From CAYWVO01 sp964461835 (GTDB taxonomy: Bacteria; Zixibacteria; MSB-5A5; WJJR01; JAJRUJ01): a stretch of 38,716 nt of DNA. A program made the position numbers and the translations under genes. The notes beneath the pieces are model-generated. The model did not search any database. It was not told the DNA's origin and worked only from the letters and a program-made list of their open reading frames with translations. Positions 1 to 8,101 of the stretch are shown one piece after another. Numbering within the stretch: the stretch's first letter is position 1; each line of letters starts with the position of its first letter. The DNA lies in NCBI GenBank assembly GCA_964461835.1, contig CAYWVO010000030.1, forward strand, positions 1 through 38,716. Reading direction: 5' to 3'.

Positions 1-1354
1 ACGTGGCATTGGTCGGGACATCAAAGGCACTGAGGATCAGCGAGTCACCGTCCGGATCAGACCCGGAAACACCAAAGTTCAGGTTGGCGCCCTCATCCAC
101 GGATTGGGCACCCGGAACGGTGACTGTAGGGGGATTGTTGGCAGCCTGAGGTTCCGGCAATTCCAGCACCTGCCATTCAATCCAGGATTCCTGACCATAG
201 TAATCGCGTTCGATCTCCAATGTAGCGGAGCCGGACAGCCAGTGACGGCACATCGGTCGCGGAAAAGAGGTATCGGTTCCATCAGACGTCATCGTTACAA
301 ATGAAACAGCTCGCGAGGAATCGACTGATGGAGAAAGTGTTTGGTCGGCCGTAACCCAGGTGGAGCTCGCACTATTATCCACCTGGCCCTCTTGCCGGCT
401 CCCCACATTGGCGCCGAAATCAAGGCAATACCAGCGCACGGTGCGACTGTCGGTACCCGTGTGCGCATACGCTTCACCCGTGGTGTCGTCGACCAAGCGA
501 ACGGCTGTGGCATGGGCGTTAAGACCATCATCACCGTCGACTCGCCATTGGGCAAATAAGAGAGATTGGGACTTGGAGCAGCCACTGATGGTGAAGGTTG
601 CCGGTGCCGATTCAGTTTCGGTTGAAACGACAAGTTCACCGGTATCCAAGCCACCAATTTTGGTCGGATCAAATTCGACCACAATCCAGCGCAAGGTGCC
701 GCTCGGCGTTTGGTCGACCTGAAAGCGACGGATATTGACCGTGGTCTGACTGCCGGTACTGACATCAGCCGTGAAATGGGCTTCACGCGCAGCATTGTTA
801 CCAATATTTGTGCAGGAGGTACCGTTGACCCAGGCAAAACAGTTTTCGCCGGTGACTGTGGCGCCGATCGCCGGCGTGTACAACTCGGTTGTGTCAGACC
901 ACGCCTGTGAACCCCGGTAGACGGTGAATTCATCGTCGGTACATTCGATGACGGTCCAGGAGAAATGGACGGCCACGTCAAAGTCATCACGTTCAAAGCG
1001 AATGGTGGTCGTACCGGCGTTGTCCCAGAGGTATGCGCTAACCATTCCCTGATCCTGCGCCACCGCGGAGTTTTGCCCCGGGCGATGCGCATAGGAATAA
1101 TGGAGGATGACGAACGCCTTATTGATACTATTGACGTTGCTGGGAAGCGCGATATCCTTGGTGGTGACGCCGGCTTCCAGCGTATCAATATCTTGTTGGA
1201 CTTTATAGCCCGCCTCGGCAATTTGCGGACACAAGGCGACGGCGATCAAGAGCCCAACGATCAATACGACCAGCTTCGCTGTTCGGAATTGGTTTGACAT
1301 TCTCAGTCTCACGCTTGCCCCCATGATCTGCAAACTTGCTCGCTGAGACTTCAT
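1..1354 (-). CDS. Secreted repeat protein, 3' end cut by window edge
   Basis: I read an open frame that enters from the left edge and has no stop inside the window; 451 codons are visible. A basic N-terminus is followed by a hydrophobic stretch ending near PQIAEAG, which is a signal peptide for export. The body holds three or four related beta-rich segments, each with a charged strand followed by W-x-V-x-E or a similar motif (SWTVIE, RWIVVE, WIEWQVLE). The last visible part begins a cadherin/Ig-like domain (NPPTVTVPGAQ, then DPDGDS). Start choice: the ATG at 1354 has AAAGGTG 8 nt upstream; an in-frame ATG at 1300 has no good ribosome binding site but would give a more usual signal peptide. 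It lies 63 nt downstream of the cohesin/dockerin gene on the same strand. The molecular function is unknown; a cell-surface or secreted structural role is inferred. The missing end may carry a sorting domain. Confidence 0.8.
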   Translation of the reverse strand, partial: MKSQRASLQIMGASVRLRMSNQFRTAKLVVLIVGLLIAVALCPQIAEAGYKVQQDIDTLEAGVTTKDIALPSNVNSINKAFVILHYSYAHRPGQNSAVAQDQGMVSAYLWDNAGTTTIRFERDDFDVAVHFSWTVIECTDDEFTVYRGSQAWSDTTELYTPAIGATVTGENCFAWVNGTSCTNIGNNAAREAHFTADVSTGSQTTVNIRRFQVDQTPSGTLRWIVVEFDPTKIGGLDTGELVVSTETESAPATFTISGCSKSQSLLFAQWRVDGDDGLNAHATAVRLVDDTTGEAYAHTGTDSRTVRWYCLDFGANVGSRQEGQVDNSASSTWVTADQTLSPSVDSSRAVSFVTMTSDGTDTSFPRPMCRHWLSGSATLEIERDYYGQESWIEWQVLELPEPQAANNPPTVTVPGAQSVDEGANLNFGVSGSDPDGDSLILSAFDVPTNAT

Positions 1355-1383
1355 AAAGCCTGCACCTTTCGGTCGTTGAAATC

Positions 1384-1409
1384 GGGGGCCACGGGAAACC
1401 GCGGCCCCC
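1384..1409 (-). terminator. Intercistronic hairpin
   Basis: GGGGGCCACGG (1384-1394) and CCGCGGCCCCC (1399-1409) flank a 4-nt loop. The one imperfect position is A.C as plus-strand RNA but G.U as minus-strand RNA, so the 11-pair stem is complete only in the minus transcript. It lies 8 nt past the stop of the 848-residue protein and before the next ribosome binding site. There is no U-run, so it may be a 3'-end stabiliser or a partial terminator. Confidence 0.55.
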
Positions 1410-1417
1410 GGCACTGT

Positions 1418-3964
1418 CTATTTCATGAGGACCATTTTCTTGGACTGACTGTAGTCCCCGGCCGTCAACCGGTAAAAATAGATGCCCGACGCGACCGAAT
1501 TACCGCTTTTGTCCCGACTATCCCACTGCACCGTGTGTCGTCCGGCCGGCAACGGCTCATCCAGCAAGGTGATGACCCGCTGTCCGAGGATATTGTAAAC
1601 CTCCAGCCGTGCATCGACCATCTGGTTGCCGTCACCGCGCGGCGCGATCGCAAATTCGATCGTCGTGGTCGGGTTGAACGGGTTCGGATAGTTTTGCAAC
1701 AACTCAAAAGCTTTCGGGACTTCCGTATAGCCGGCGACATGAATGCGCGACGCCTCCGGCGTGCAGAGTTTCACATTCCGCAGTTTCACCGGCGGCAATT
1801 CGCCCTCGACACCGGCAATACCCGGCTGGACTTGTACGCCAAACAATTCATTGATCCCGGCAGGCAGGATCGAAGATGGGTCACTCGGGTCGTAAGTCAT
1901 GACCACCCGCATCCGGCCATTGCCGTTGTCGTTATAGGTGATATCCAAGCCGGCTGCCAGAGCGCTCGGTTCCGGGGGGACGAGTTTGACCTGCAGCGGA
2001 TCGTAGATGATCTCGGCCTGAATTCCCGCAACATCGGTCGGGGTGTTGGAAACCAGCTTGAACCGACCTTGGTCGGGCGCAGCACCCTCGAAATTGAATT
2101 CAACTTCCGCGAAGACATCATCACCGAAATCATACGGCGCCGGCTGCACCGGATTGCCGAAGATGAGGTTGATTATTCCGACCAAGTCGTACACATCGAC
2201 TACCGGGTCTTCGATGATGTTGGCGGCGCGAAACTGCCGATCGGTGAAACTGTAGGTGTCCAAAATATATCCCACAACTGACACAATGTCACCAACGTCA
2301 ATTCGGCTGTCCAAATTGGCATCACCTAGTATATCGACAAAAACGTGACCATCTGACGTCGCCAGTTGTTTCGAGGGGACATTCGGGTCGGGATTCACCG
2401 ATTCCCAGGCATCTTCGAAAGAAATATCGTAGCGGCCGGTCGGCGCATCCGCGTGAATATCGCCAATGATTTCAAAAATGATCGATCCTTCGGTGCTGAT
2501 CGGATTACCGGCGAGGTCAAAGGCGACCACTTTGATCCGGCCTGGGTTTTCGCCAATATCTTCGTAAATGGTGAACCCTTCCAGCCGCGAAGTCGGCACG
2601 ACATCCGTGACCGTGAACACCGACGGGTTATACAGAAAATCGAATTGCACGCCGTACGTTTCCACCGTGGTCACAAAATTGACCGGAATATTTACCCCGG
2701 TCGCCCCGGGAACACCGCCTTGGGGGGACTGCCCTTCCACCGAGGTAGTGAACAGCTCGTCCAGCTCGACTTCTTCGACCACAATGGTCACATTGGTAAT
2801 GGAGGACTGGTTCCCGAACTCATCCTCCGCCTGAAACTGGACAACGTACGTGCCGGCCTGCCCGAAATCCGGCGACCAGCGAAAAGTCCCGGTAACACTC
2901 TCCTGGCCACTGATTGGGTTACTGGGCAGGAAAGTCGCGCCGCTGGGGAGATTCGAGGCAGTGAGCGTTACTCCCTGAATCTCCGCATCTGGATCGGTCG
3001 CGGTCACCGAAAACTCCACCAGGCTTCCCTCCGTGGTGCTGATCGGCGAGGTAATCGGTGAGATGACCGGCGGACCGCCCGAGGAAACATCGATTACCAC
3101 TGAGACAATGCTGGAAAATCCATTGTTATCATCATTAGCCTGAAATCGCACCGTGTGGCTGCCCACGTCATCGGATGTGGGATTCCAACTAAACGTTCCC
3201 TGAACCGGTGAAGCGCCGGTGACCGGATTCGATGGTGTGAACAGTGCTGCTGCCGGCAGATCAAAAGCGGTGAGTGTCACTTGATCGCCGGTATCGACAT
3301 CTCGCGCGGTCACGGTGAAATTGACCGCATTACCGGGAAATGTCTCGATCGGAGACGCGAGGGCGTCGATGGTGGGATCGTTGTTTGATGACTCCCCGCC
3401 TATCGTAATAGTCCCGGTAACTCGGGTCGGCCGATACTGGCTTGACGCGTCCTCTTCAACAAACCAGTTGAAGGCGTTCGTATCAAAATCTGCATCGACA
3501 AACCTGATCTCCGTAGTCGTGCCTGCGGTGACGTCCGGTTGGGCGTAAAACTCAAACTGCACCGCATTGCCCCGCCCGGCCGGCAAGGCATATGCTTCTG
3601 CAAAGCCGGGCAGTGCCACGATGGTGACGATACTGTCCTCTGGGTGTCCACCGTAGAACTGCTCAAATGTCCCCTCGCCTGCGTTTCGTTCCAACTGAAT
3701 GGGGGCAATCGTTGAATCATTATCCGGGGACACAGTAACTACTTGAATAACCGAATGGTCATATTCCAGTCGGAGCGTATAGCCACCGATCGGCGTGGCA
3801 TTTACCAGATAGATGAACACCGCATTGGTGTCACCCACCGGGATCTCCGTGTCGACGACCATCAGTGTATCCGTATCCCGTTCGGACTGGGCCTGCGCGG
3901 CACTCGCACCCAAGGCGACCGCGACCAAAGCAAACAGCAATACTGTAAACAACGAGCGATTCAT
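1418..3964 (-). CDS. Secreted multidomain cohesin/dockerin surface protein with C-terminal sorting domain
   Basis: 848 residues. The signal peptide is about 1-26 (ends SAAQAQ). Order of parts: a cohesin-like beta-sandwich at about 34-190; two Ig-like putative adhesion domains at about 196-293 and 298-397, with D-V-D-T and D-P-D-A turns; a second cohesin-like domain at about 405-545; a dockerin-like pair of calcium loops at about 546-604 (GDANLDSRIDVGD, then a weaker EDPVVDVYD); a third cohesin-like stretch at about 612-735; and a FlgD-Ig/type-A sorting domain at about 755-848 with ELLQNYPNPFNP and ending KKMVLMK. In FCB bacteria such tails direct proteins to the type IX or a related export and attachment route. 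Start: the ATG at 3964 has AAGGCAGGT just upstream and begins the signal peptide; a longer in-frame extension to 4123 lacks both. Partners are unknown. It probably scaffolds or binds other dockerin proteins on the cell surface. Confidence 0.85.
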   Translation of the reverse strand: MNRSLFTVLLFALVAVALGASAAQAQSERDTDTLMVVDTEIPVGDTNAVFIYLVNATPIGGYTLRLEYDHSVIQVVTVSPDNDSTIAPIQLERNAGEGTFEQFYGGHPEDSIVTIVALPGFAEAYALPAGRGNAVQFEFYAQPDVTAGTTTEIRFVDADFDTNAFNWFVEEDASSQYRPTRVTGTITIGGESSNNDPTIDALASPIETFPGNAVNFTVTARDVDTGDQVTLTAFDLPAAALFTPSNPVTGASPVQGTFSWNPTSDDVGSHTVRFQANDDNNGFSSIVSVVIDVSSGGPPVISPITSPISTTEGSLVEFSVTATDPDAEIQGVTLTASNLPSGATFLPSNPISGQESVTGTFRWSPDFGQAGTYVVQFQAEDEFGNQSSITNVTIVVEEVELDELFTTSVEGQSPQGGVPGATGVNIPVNFVTTVETYGVQFDFLYNPSVFTVTDVVPTSRLEGFTIYEDIGENPGRIKVVAFDLAGNPISTEGSIIFEIIGDIHADAPTGRYDISFEDAWESVNPDPNVPSKQLATSDGHVFVDILGDANLDSRIDVGDIVSVVGYILDTYSFTDRQFRAANIIEDPVVDVYDLVGIINLIFGNPVQPAPYDFGDDVFAEVEFNFEGAAPDQGRFKLVSNTPTDVAGIQAEIIYDPLQVKLVPPEPSALAAGLDITYNDNGNGRMRVVMTYDPSDPSSILPAGINELFGVQVQPGIAGVEGELPPVKLRNVKLCTPEASRIHVAGYTEVPKAFELLQNYPNPFNPTTTIEFAIAPRGDGNQMVDARLEVYNILGQRVITLLDEPLPAGRHTVQWDSRDKSGNSVASGIYFYRLTAGDYSQSKKMVLMK

Positions 3965-4331
3965 ATCAGTACCTGCCTTTTTGGTATTTGATCCAGTATA
4001 TTTTCCCACTATGAGGTCAGATTGCTTTGCAACATTGTGCACACTTTCGGTCGATTCGCGCGGAGTGACACAGGAATCACCCACATCCATATAATGGTCC
4101 GGCATCATCTCGCATCGAGCCATGTGTTTTGTTACTTCATGACATTCAATCAGTTACAATTGCACCTCGCGCGCGCACCCCTCCGGGCCACGCGACACTT
4201 TACCAAGGTTGTTCATACTATGAGCGCAAACACAATGCCGGTCATGCGCCGGCGGGTGTGTCAGCGCCCATCTGTCTATCGCAAGATATTCTGAGGTACG
4301 AGAGGTGACTGTTTCGTGAGTTCAACCGACA

Positions 4332-4347
4332 CATACCGGTCGGTATG
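4332..4347. promoter_or_regulatory. Palindrome, possible operator
   Basis: CATACCG GT CGGTATG is a perfect 7+7 inverted repeat with a 2-nt centre, about 370 nt upstream of the 848-residue protein start. A second arm pair (ACCGAC 4325-4330 with GTCGGT 4339-4344) overlaps it. The size suits a dimeric regulator site, but nothing ties it to a particular factor. Confidence 0.3.
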
Positions 4348-4602
4348 GGCCATGCACCACGTCAAACTCCCCGTGTCTTCCTCGCTTCACATCCTCCGTT
4401 GCCCCCTGAGAAAAACCCCTTGAGCACATCATGAGTAATATAACACAAATACCAGATAAAAAAATCCTCGGCCGGGGTATTCTGTACACTTGTGCCACCT
4501 TGTGCGCCCCGCCGAGACTCTCAGATTGATCATCATGAAAATTCTCATTGTTTTCGTTCCTCTCATTCTCAGTTCTGCCGGTGGACCTCCTTTCTTTTAA
4601 CA

Positions 4603-4630
4603 CTGGAGAGGGCATCAAAGCCCTCTCCAG
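4603..4630 (-). terminator. Hairpin after the 983-residue secreted protein
   Basis: CTGGAGAGGGC (4603-4613), a 6-nt loop ATCAAA, and GCCCTCTCCAG (4620-4630) form a perfect 11-bp stem, 17 nt beyond the stop codon. On the minus strand it is followed by TGTTAAAAG rather than a U-run, so termination may be weak or factor-assisted. Confidence 0.6.
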
Positions 4631-4647
4631 CAATGAATTGCCGTTGC

Positions 4648-7599
4648 TTACTTCATCAGCACCATCTTCTTGGTGGCGGTGAAGTCGCCGGCGGTCAACT
4701 TGTAGAAGTAGATACCGCTGGCAACATCAGCATTCCAGTTGACACTGACCATACCCGCATCGGACGAGCCTTCGAAGCGATCCACAACCTGGCCAGCCAC
4801 GTTGTAGATGTTCATCGACCAGTCAGACGCCGTCGGCAGCGCGAACCGAATCATCGTGCTCGCGTTAAACGGGTTCGGGTAGTTCTGCAGCAGTTCGTAG
4901 CTGGTCGGGACCTTCGCCAGGTGCATGTCGGCCTGCAGCAGCGAGCCGTCAGCATCGCCAAACTCCACTTCGACCAGTTCTACTGAACCATTGCCTTCCA
5001 CCGGGATCGAGACCAACTCAGTCACGCCTGCATCCACGGAGTTCCCTTGCATGCTGTAAACCAGCACGTTCAGTTCACCGTTGGCGGCGTTCCACTTGAC
5101 ATCGTCAGTCGCGGCGGTGATTTCACCAAAGGTCACGTCGTTGTAACGGAACACCAGGTGCCCGGCGCCGATGGCACTCGAGGCATTCGTGGTGACAACC
5201 ATTTCACCGTTCGCCTGATTCGCGGTGACATCCATCGCACCAGCATACGGATTAACCTTCTGGTAACCCGGCGGATACGGCTGGGCGTCGCCCGAGATGA
5301 TCTTGATCAGGTAGACGAGGTCGGCAACGGTGGTCACGATACCATCGTTGTTGACATCCGAGGCCAGGATCTGGTTTTCGTACCAAACCGGATCCCAGAC
5401 AGACGGACCATAGATGAAGTAGTTGGTGAACAGCACCGCGTCACCGATTTCGTTGGCGATACCGTTCAGGTTGATGTCGCCACGATCGTCATCCGGCGGA
5501 ACGATGCAGATGTAACCCGGGTCAAAGTAGATGTTCGTCACCGGGGTTACGCCCTTGAAACCTACCAAGCAGCTATCGAGGTTGTAGTCCCACCCGAAGG
5601 TGATAAAGTAACCCTGCGGGTCATTCTGGCCCGGGAACGCCAGCGCAACTTCATTACCGGTAATGTCGGAAATGATGTTGTCGCCGCAGTCGATCGAGCA
5701 GAAGCCGATCCGCGCGCAGAAGTCGAGGAAGCTGCGATCTTCGGTGACGTAGAAGGTCAGGTAGGCAATGTAGCCGCTGACAATCTCCGAACCGGCAGCC
5801 GGGGTGTTGCCGTCATTCATGTCACGGATACCGATTAGACGAATGTATCCGGACGGGCAGCCGCTGCCGCAGTTGGTGCCGAGAGCGCCGGTACGATAGG
5901 TGAAGTATTCCCAATCGGCAATGCCGTCACCCTTTTCGATACCGGTCAGGGCCAGGACAGACTTGTCGTAGCAGAGCAGGAAGTCAAACGCGCCGGTTCC
6001 CTGAACGAAACCATACTGCAGGCTCACGCCAACCGTGGCTTCCCGACCATTGAGCGAATTCACATAGTGCTCTTCGAGCGGGATGTCGTCGCCGAAGTCG
6101 GCGAATGCCGTATCAATCACGGAAACCTTGTACGGACGCGCAAACTGGACCAGCAGGTTCCAGCAGCAGTTCACGGTTTCGCAACCATCATCGATGTCAA
6201 CACAGATTTCGTAGTCGCCACCATTGAACTGAGCATCGTTCGCAGTCGGCGCCCAGTCGATCACACCACCGGCCATCGTCGGCATGTTGTCCGGCGGGGT
6301 CGGGGTGATCGTCAGGTTGCTGAAGGTAAGATCGTCGTCATCCGGATCGGTGTAGACCGTGTTCAGGTCAATACTATACGGATTGGTGAACAGGAAAGCC
6401 TCATCCAGATTGGCGCAGGTAACCACGTCGTTTTCCACCGTGACGGTGAAGTCGCATGTTTCGATGCGGCCACAGGCGTCTTCCACTTGCGCGCTGAAGT
6501 TATTCACGCCGATCAAGCAGTCGGTATCGAAGGTGAAGCTGCCGTCCGCAGCCACGTCACCCGAGTAGGTGAACGGGCCGCAGCCAGTCGCGGTCACCGC
6601 GCCGTTGACGGTCTCATTAATGCCCGCAGTATAGTCCGGGCAATCGAGCACCAACGGGGTCGGATCAACGTTCACCGTGAAGCTGATGAGGTTATCCGGG
6701 TTACAGCCACCAGGACCGGGATGGGCCTGGTCCGACACGACGATATTCACCGTGTACTGACCTTCGTCACAGCAGTCAGTCTGCCATTCCCACGCGCCGG
6801 TGCTTGGATCCGTGATCGCGCCGGGACCGCTGTCCAGATAAAAGAGAGCGGGATCCCCGTCCGGATCGTCGTAATTGCCGTCGTGCGTATTGGTCAGCAG
6901 ATCACCCTCGGTACCGGAAACATTGCTGTTGTCATAAGCACCAATGACATCCGGGCACAGATTAGGGTTGATGGTGATCAGACCCGGGTCGAAGCTCGTT
7001 TCGTCCAGGCCCGACGGACCATGATCAATCGGCGGGAACTGGTTGTCAATCATGAAGATCGTGTTCAATGAGTTGGTGAAGCAGGCCGTGTCGATTTCGA
7101 AATCACCCGGAGTGCTCGTCACGTCGAACGAGAAGGTGATGAACGGATGGTCCTGCTTCGCCGGTTCGGAACCACCGGCACCAGCTCCGTTGAGCACGAA
7201 GTGATCCGGGGCTACGCCATCGTAGCCAACGTCACCGTCAGTCGGGCAATCGCCGCCAGGGACGCCCGGACGGTACTCTTCAATCAGAGCCGCCCACGCA
7301 TTGTCCCAGTTCCAGCTGACGTTGAACTGGTACGGGTGGCTAAAGGCGTTACCGCCAGTATCGTACGGCAGGGCGCCGGTCCAGAACGAACCTGCATCGA
7401 TTTCCCGCACGACCAACGGCACGGTTATGCCGACCAGCGGCAAATCGAACGAGGCAAAAACCGAGACATCAACGCCGGTCTGGCCCACCGAGACGGTTGG
7501 TTTGTCCTCGATCGTGACATCCCAGACCGCAGACGCACTCGCGGCAAACATCATCATGAAGCAAGCAGCAAAAACAAAGATGAGAGAAAAACGCTTCAT
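4648..7599 (-). CDS. Secreted cohesin/dockerin surface protein with C-terminal sorting domain
   Basis: 983 residues with a signal peptide at about 1-24 (ends ASASA). A cohesin-like region spans about 26-212. Cys-rich Ig-like domains follow at about 214-400, with DDPDGD and paired CC motifs, and a further Ig-like domain with DPDDDD lies near 420. A second cohesin-like region is at about 490-690. The dockerin-like segment has loops GDINLNGIANEIGD and SDVNNDGIVTTVADL, separated by a roughly 30-residue insert. The FlgD-Ig/type-A sorting tail has ELLQNYPNPFNAST and ends KKMVLMK, identical in its last residues to the neighbouring 848-residue protein. Start: AGGAG lies 9 nt before the ATG; an adjacent GTG at 7602 is also possible (6 nt spacing). 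It is probably a surface scaffold or adhesin. Having its own dockerin and cohesins would allow self-assembly, which is an inference. Confidence 0.85.
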   Translation of the reverse strand: MKRFSLIFVFAACFMMMFAASASAVWDVTIEDKPTVSVGQTGVDVSVFASFDLPLVGITVPLVVREIDAGSFWTGALPYDTGGNAFSHPYQFNVSWNWDNAWAALIEEYRPGVPGGDCPTDGDVGYDGVAPDHFVLNGAGAGGSEPAKQDHPFITFSFDVTSTPGDFEIDTACFTNSLNTIFMIDNQFPPIDHGPSGLDETSFDPGLITINPNLCPDVIGAYDNSNVSGTEGDLLTNTHDGNYDDPDGDPALFYLDSGPGAITDPSTGAWEWQTDCCDEGQYTVNIVVSDQAHPGPGGCNPDNLISFTVNVDPTPLVLDCPDYTAGINETVNGAVTATGCGPFTYSGDVAADGSFTFDTDCLIGVNNFSAQVEDACGRIETCDFTVTVENDVVTCANLDEAFLFTNPYSIDLNTVYTDPDDDDLTFSNLTITPTPPDNMPTMAGGVIDWAPTANDAQFNGGDYEICVDIDDGCETVNCCWNLLVQFARPYKVSVIDTAFADFGDDIPLEEHYVNSLNGREATVGVSLQYGFVQGTGAFDFLLCYDKSVLALTGIEKGDGIADWEYFTYRTGALGTNCGSGCPSGYIRLIGIRDMNDGNTPAAGSEIVSGYIAYLTFYVTEDRSFLDFCARIGFCSIDCGDNIISDITGNEVALAFPGQNDPQGYFITFGWDYNLDSCLVGFKGVTPVTNIYFDPGYICIVPPDDDRGDINLNGIANEIGDAVLFTNYFIYGPSVWDPVWYENQILASDVNNDGIVTTVADLVYLIKIISGDAQPYPPGYQKVNPYAGAMDVTANQANGEMVVTTNASSAIGAGHLVFRYNDVTFGEITAATDDVKWNAANGELNVLVYSMQGNSVDAGVTELVSIPVEGNGSVELVEVEFGDADGSLLQADMHLAKVPTSYELLQNYPNPFNASTMIRFALPTASDWSMNIYNVAGQVVDRFEGSSDAGMVSVNWNADVASGIYFYKLTAGDFTATKKMVLMK

Positions 7600-7643
7600 C
7601 ACGAGATTCTCCTAAGTGTTCTAAACAAGTTAACATTGAAACC

Positions 7644-7666
7644 TTCAAAGGAGACACACCTTTGAA
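7644..7666 (-). promoter_or_regulatory. Inverted repeat in 5' leader
   Basis: TTCAAAGG (7644-7651) and CCTTTGAA (7659-7666) pair over 8 bp around a 7-nt loop, 45-67 nt upstream of the ATG at 7599. It could be an mRNA stem-loop that stabilises the leader or a dyad operator; the sequence does not decide. Confidence 0.4.
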
Positions 7667-7677
7667 AATTCCTTGAA

Positions 7678-7693
7678 CTGAAAAACCCCCTTA
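7678..7693 (-). promoter_or_regulatory. Shared leader motif, copy 1
   Basis: CTGAAAAACCCCCTTA on the plus strand reads as TAAGGGGGTTTTTCAG in the direction of the gene. It lies about 80-95 nt upstream of the 983-residue protein. A near-identical 15-nt sequence lies at 9052-9066 before another secreted protein. Confidence 0.35.
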
Positions 7694-8101
7694 TACCGTG
7701 TAGAAATCCATTCGTGTGCCTCAATATCGATTTTCCTTCGACCTCACCTCCCAAAGGGTAGCTAAAATCGTTTGCGTTTCGGGTGAACTGACGTGAGCGT
7801 TTGAGACCTTTTCGGTCGCAACACCCCCTTTCGCCGGTTTGAAAGAACGTTTGACGGTTTCTTTTCGTTATGTGTACTGCCTTAATCATCGACGTTGGCC
7901 GAGAGTCGGCTGTCTGCGACCAGTCCGGCTTTGCGGTCGGTACGGTTGTCGTGATCTGCACGATCAGCCTTCCCTCAATTGTCTTGCACCTTCGTGCAAA
8001 CTCTTTTGTTCAATTTGGCTGCGCCCAGCCAGAGGTAACTACAGGTAAAAATCAGAACTGCCTTTGTACCCGAGACACATCCACCACGGTAACTATCTGC
8101 G

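Larger units (their letters stand above)
3965..4647. other. 683-nt intergenic region
   Basis: No convincing gene is seen. It holds the upstream region of the 848-residue protein, a 16-nt palindrome (4332-4347), a weak copy of the C-rich motif seen upstream of two other secreted-protein genes (4406-4422), and the hairpin that follows the next gene (4603-4630). I could not place a sigma-70 promoter with confidence. Confidence 0.5.
7600..8101. other. 502-nt intergenic region with leader inverted repeat
   Basis: It separates two minus-strand secreted-protein genes. It holds AGGAG for the downstream gene, a perfect inverted repeat TTCAAAGG-7-CCTTTGAA (7644-7666) inside the presumed 5' leader, and CTGAAAAACCCCCTTA (7678-7693), which is shared with the leader of the next gene upstream. 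The rest shows no gene-like frame. Confidence 0.5.

Noticed and set aside
295..1221. Minus-strand frame of 308 codons, Arg/Pro/Ser-rich
   Set aside because: It overlaps the true secreted-protein frame, which runs through the left edge with a signal peptide and ribosome binding site. Its composition is typical of an out-of-frame reading.
1376..2281. Plus-strand frame of 301 codons opposite the 848-residue protein
   Set aside because: It lies antisense to a well-supported multidomain gene. Its Arg/His/Asp-rich sequence has no domain.
4535..4600. Plus-strand mini-frame MKILIVFVPLILSSAGGPPFF
   Set aside because: It looks like a leader peptide but has no ribosome binding site, no downstream plus-strand gene and only 21 residues. 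Chance is more likely.
4322..4633. Minus-strand frame of 103 codons with a hydrophobic stretch (FLSGICVILLMMCS)
   Set aside because: It spans the terminator hairpin, lacks a ribosome binding site and has no family likeness.
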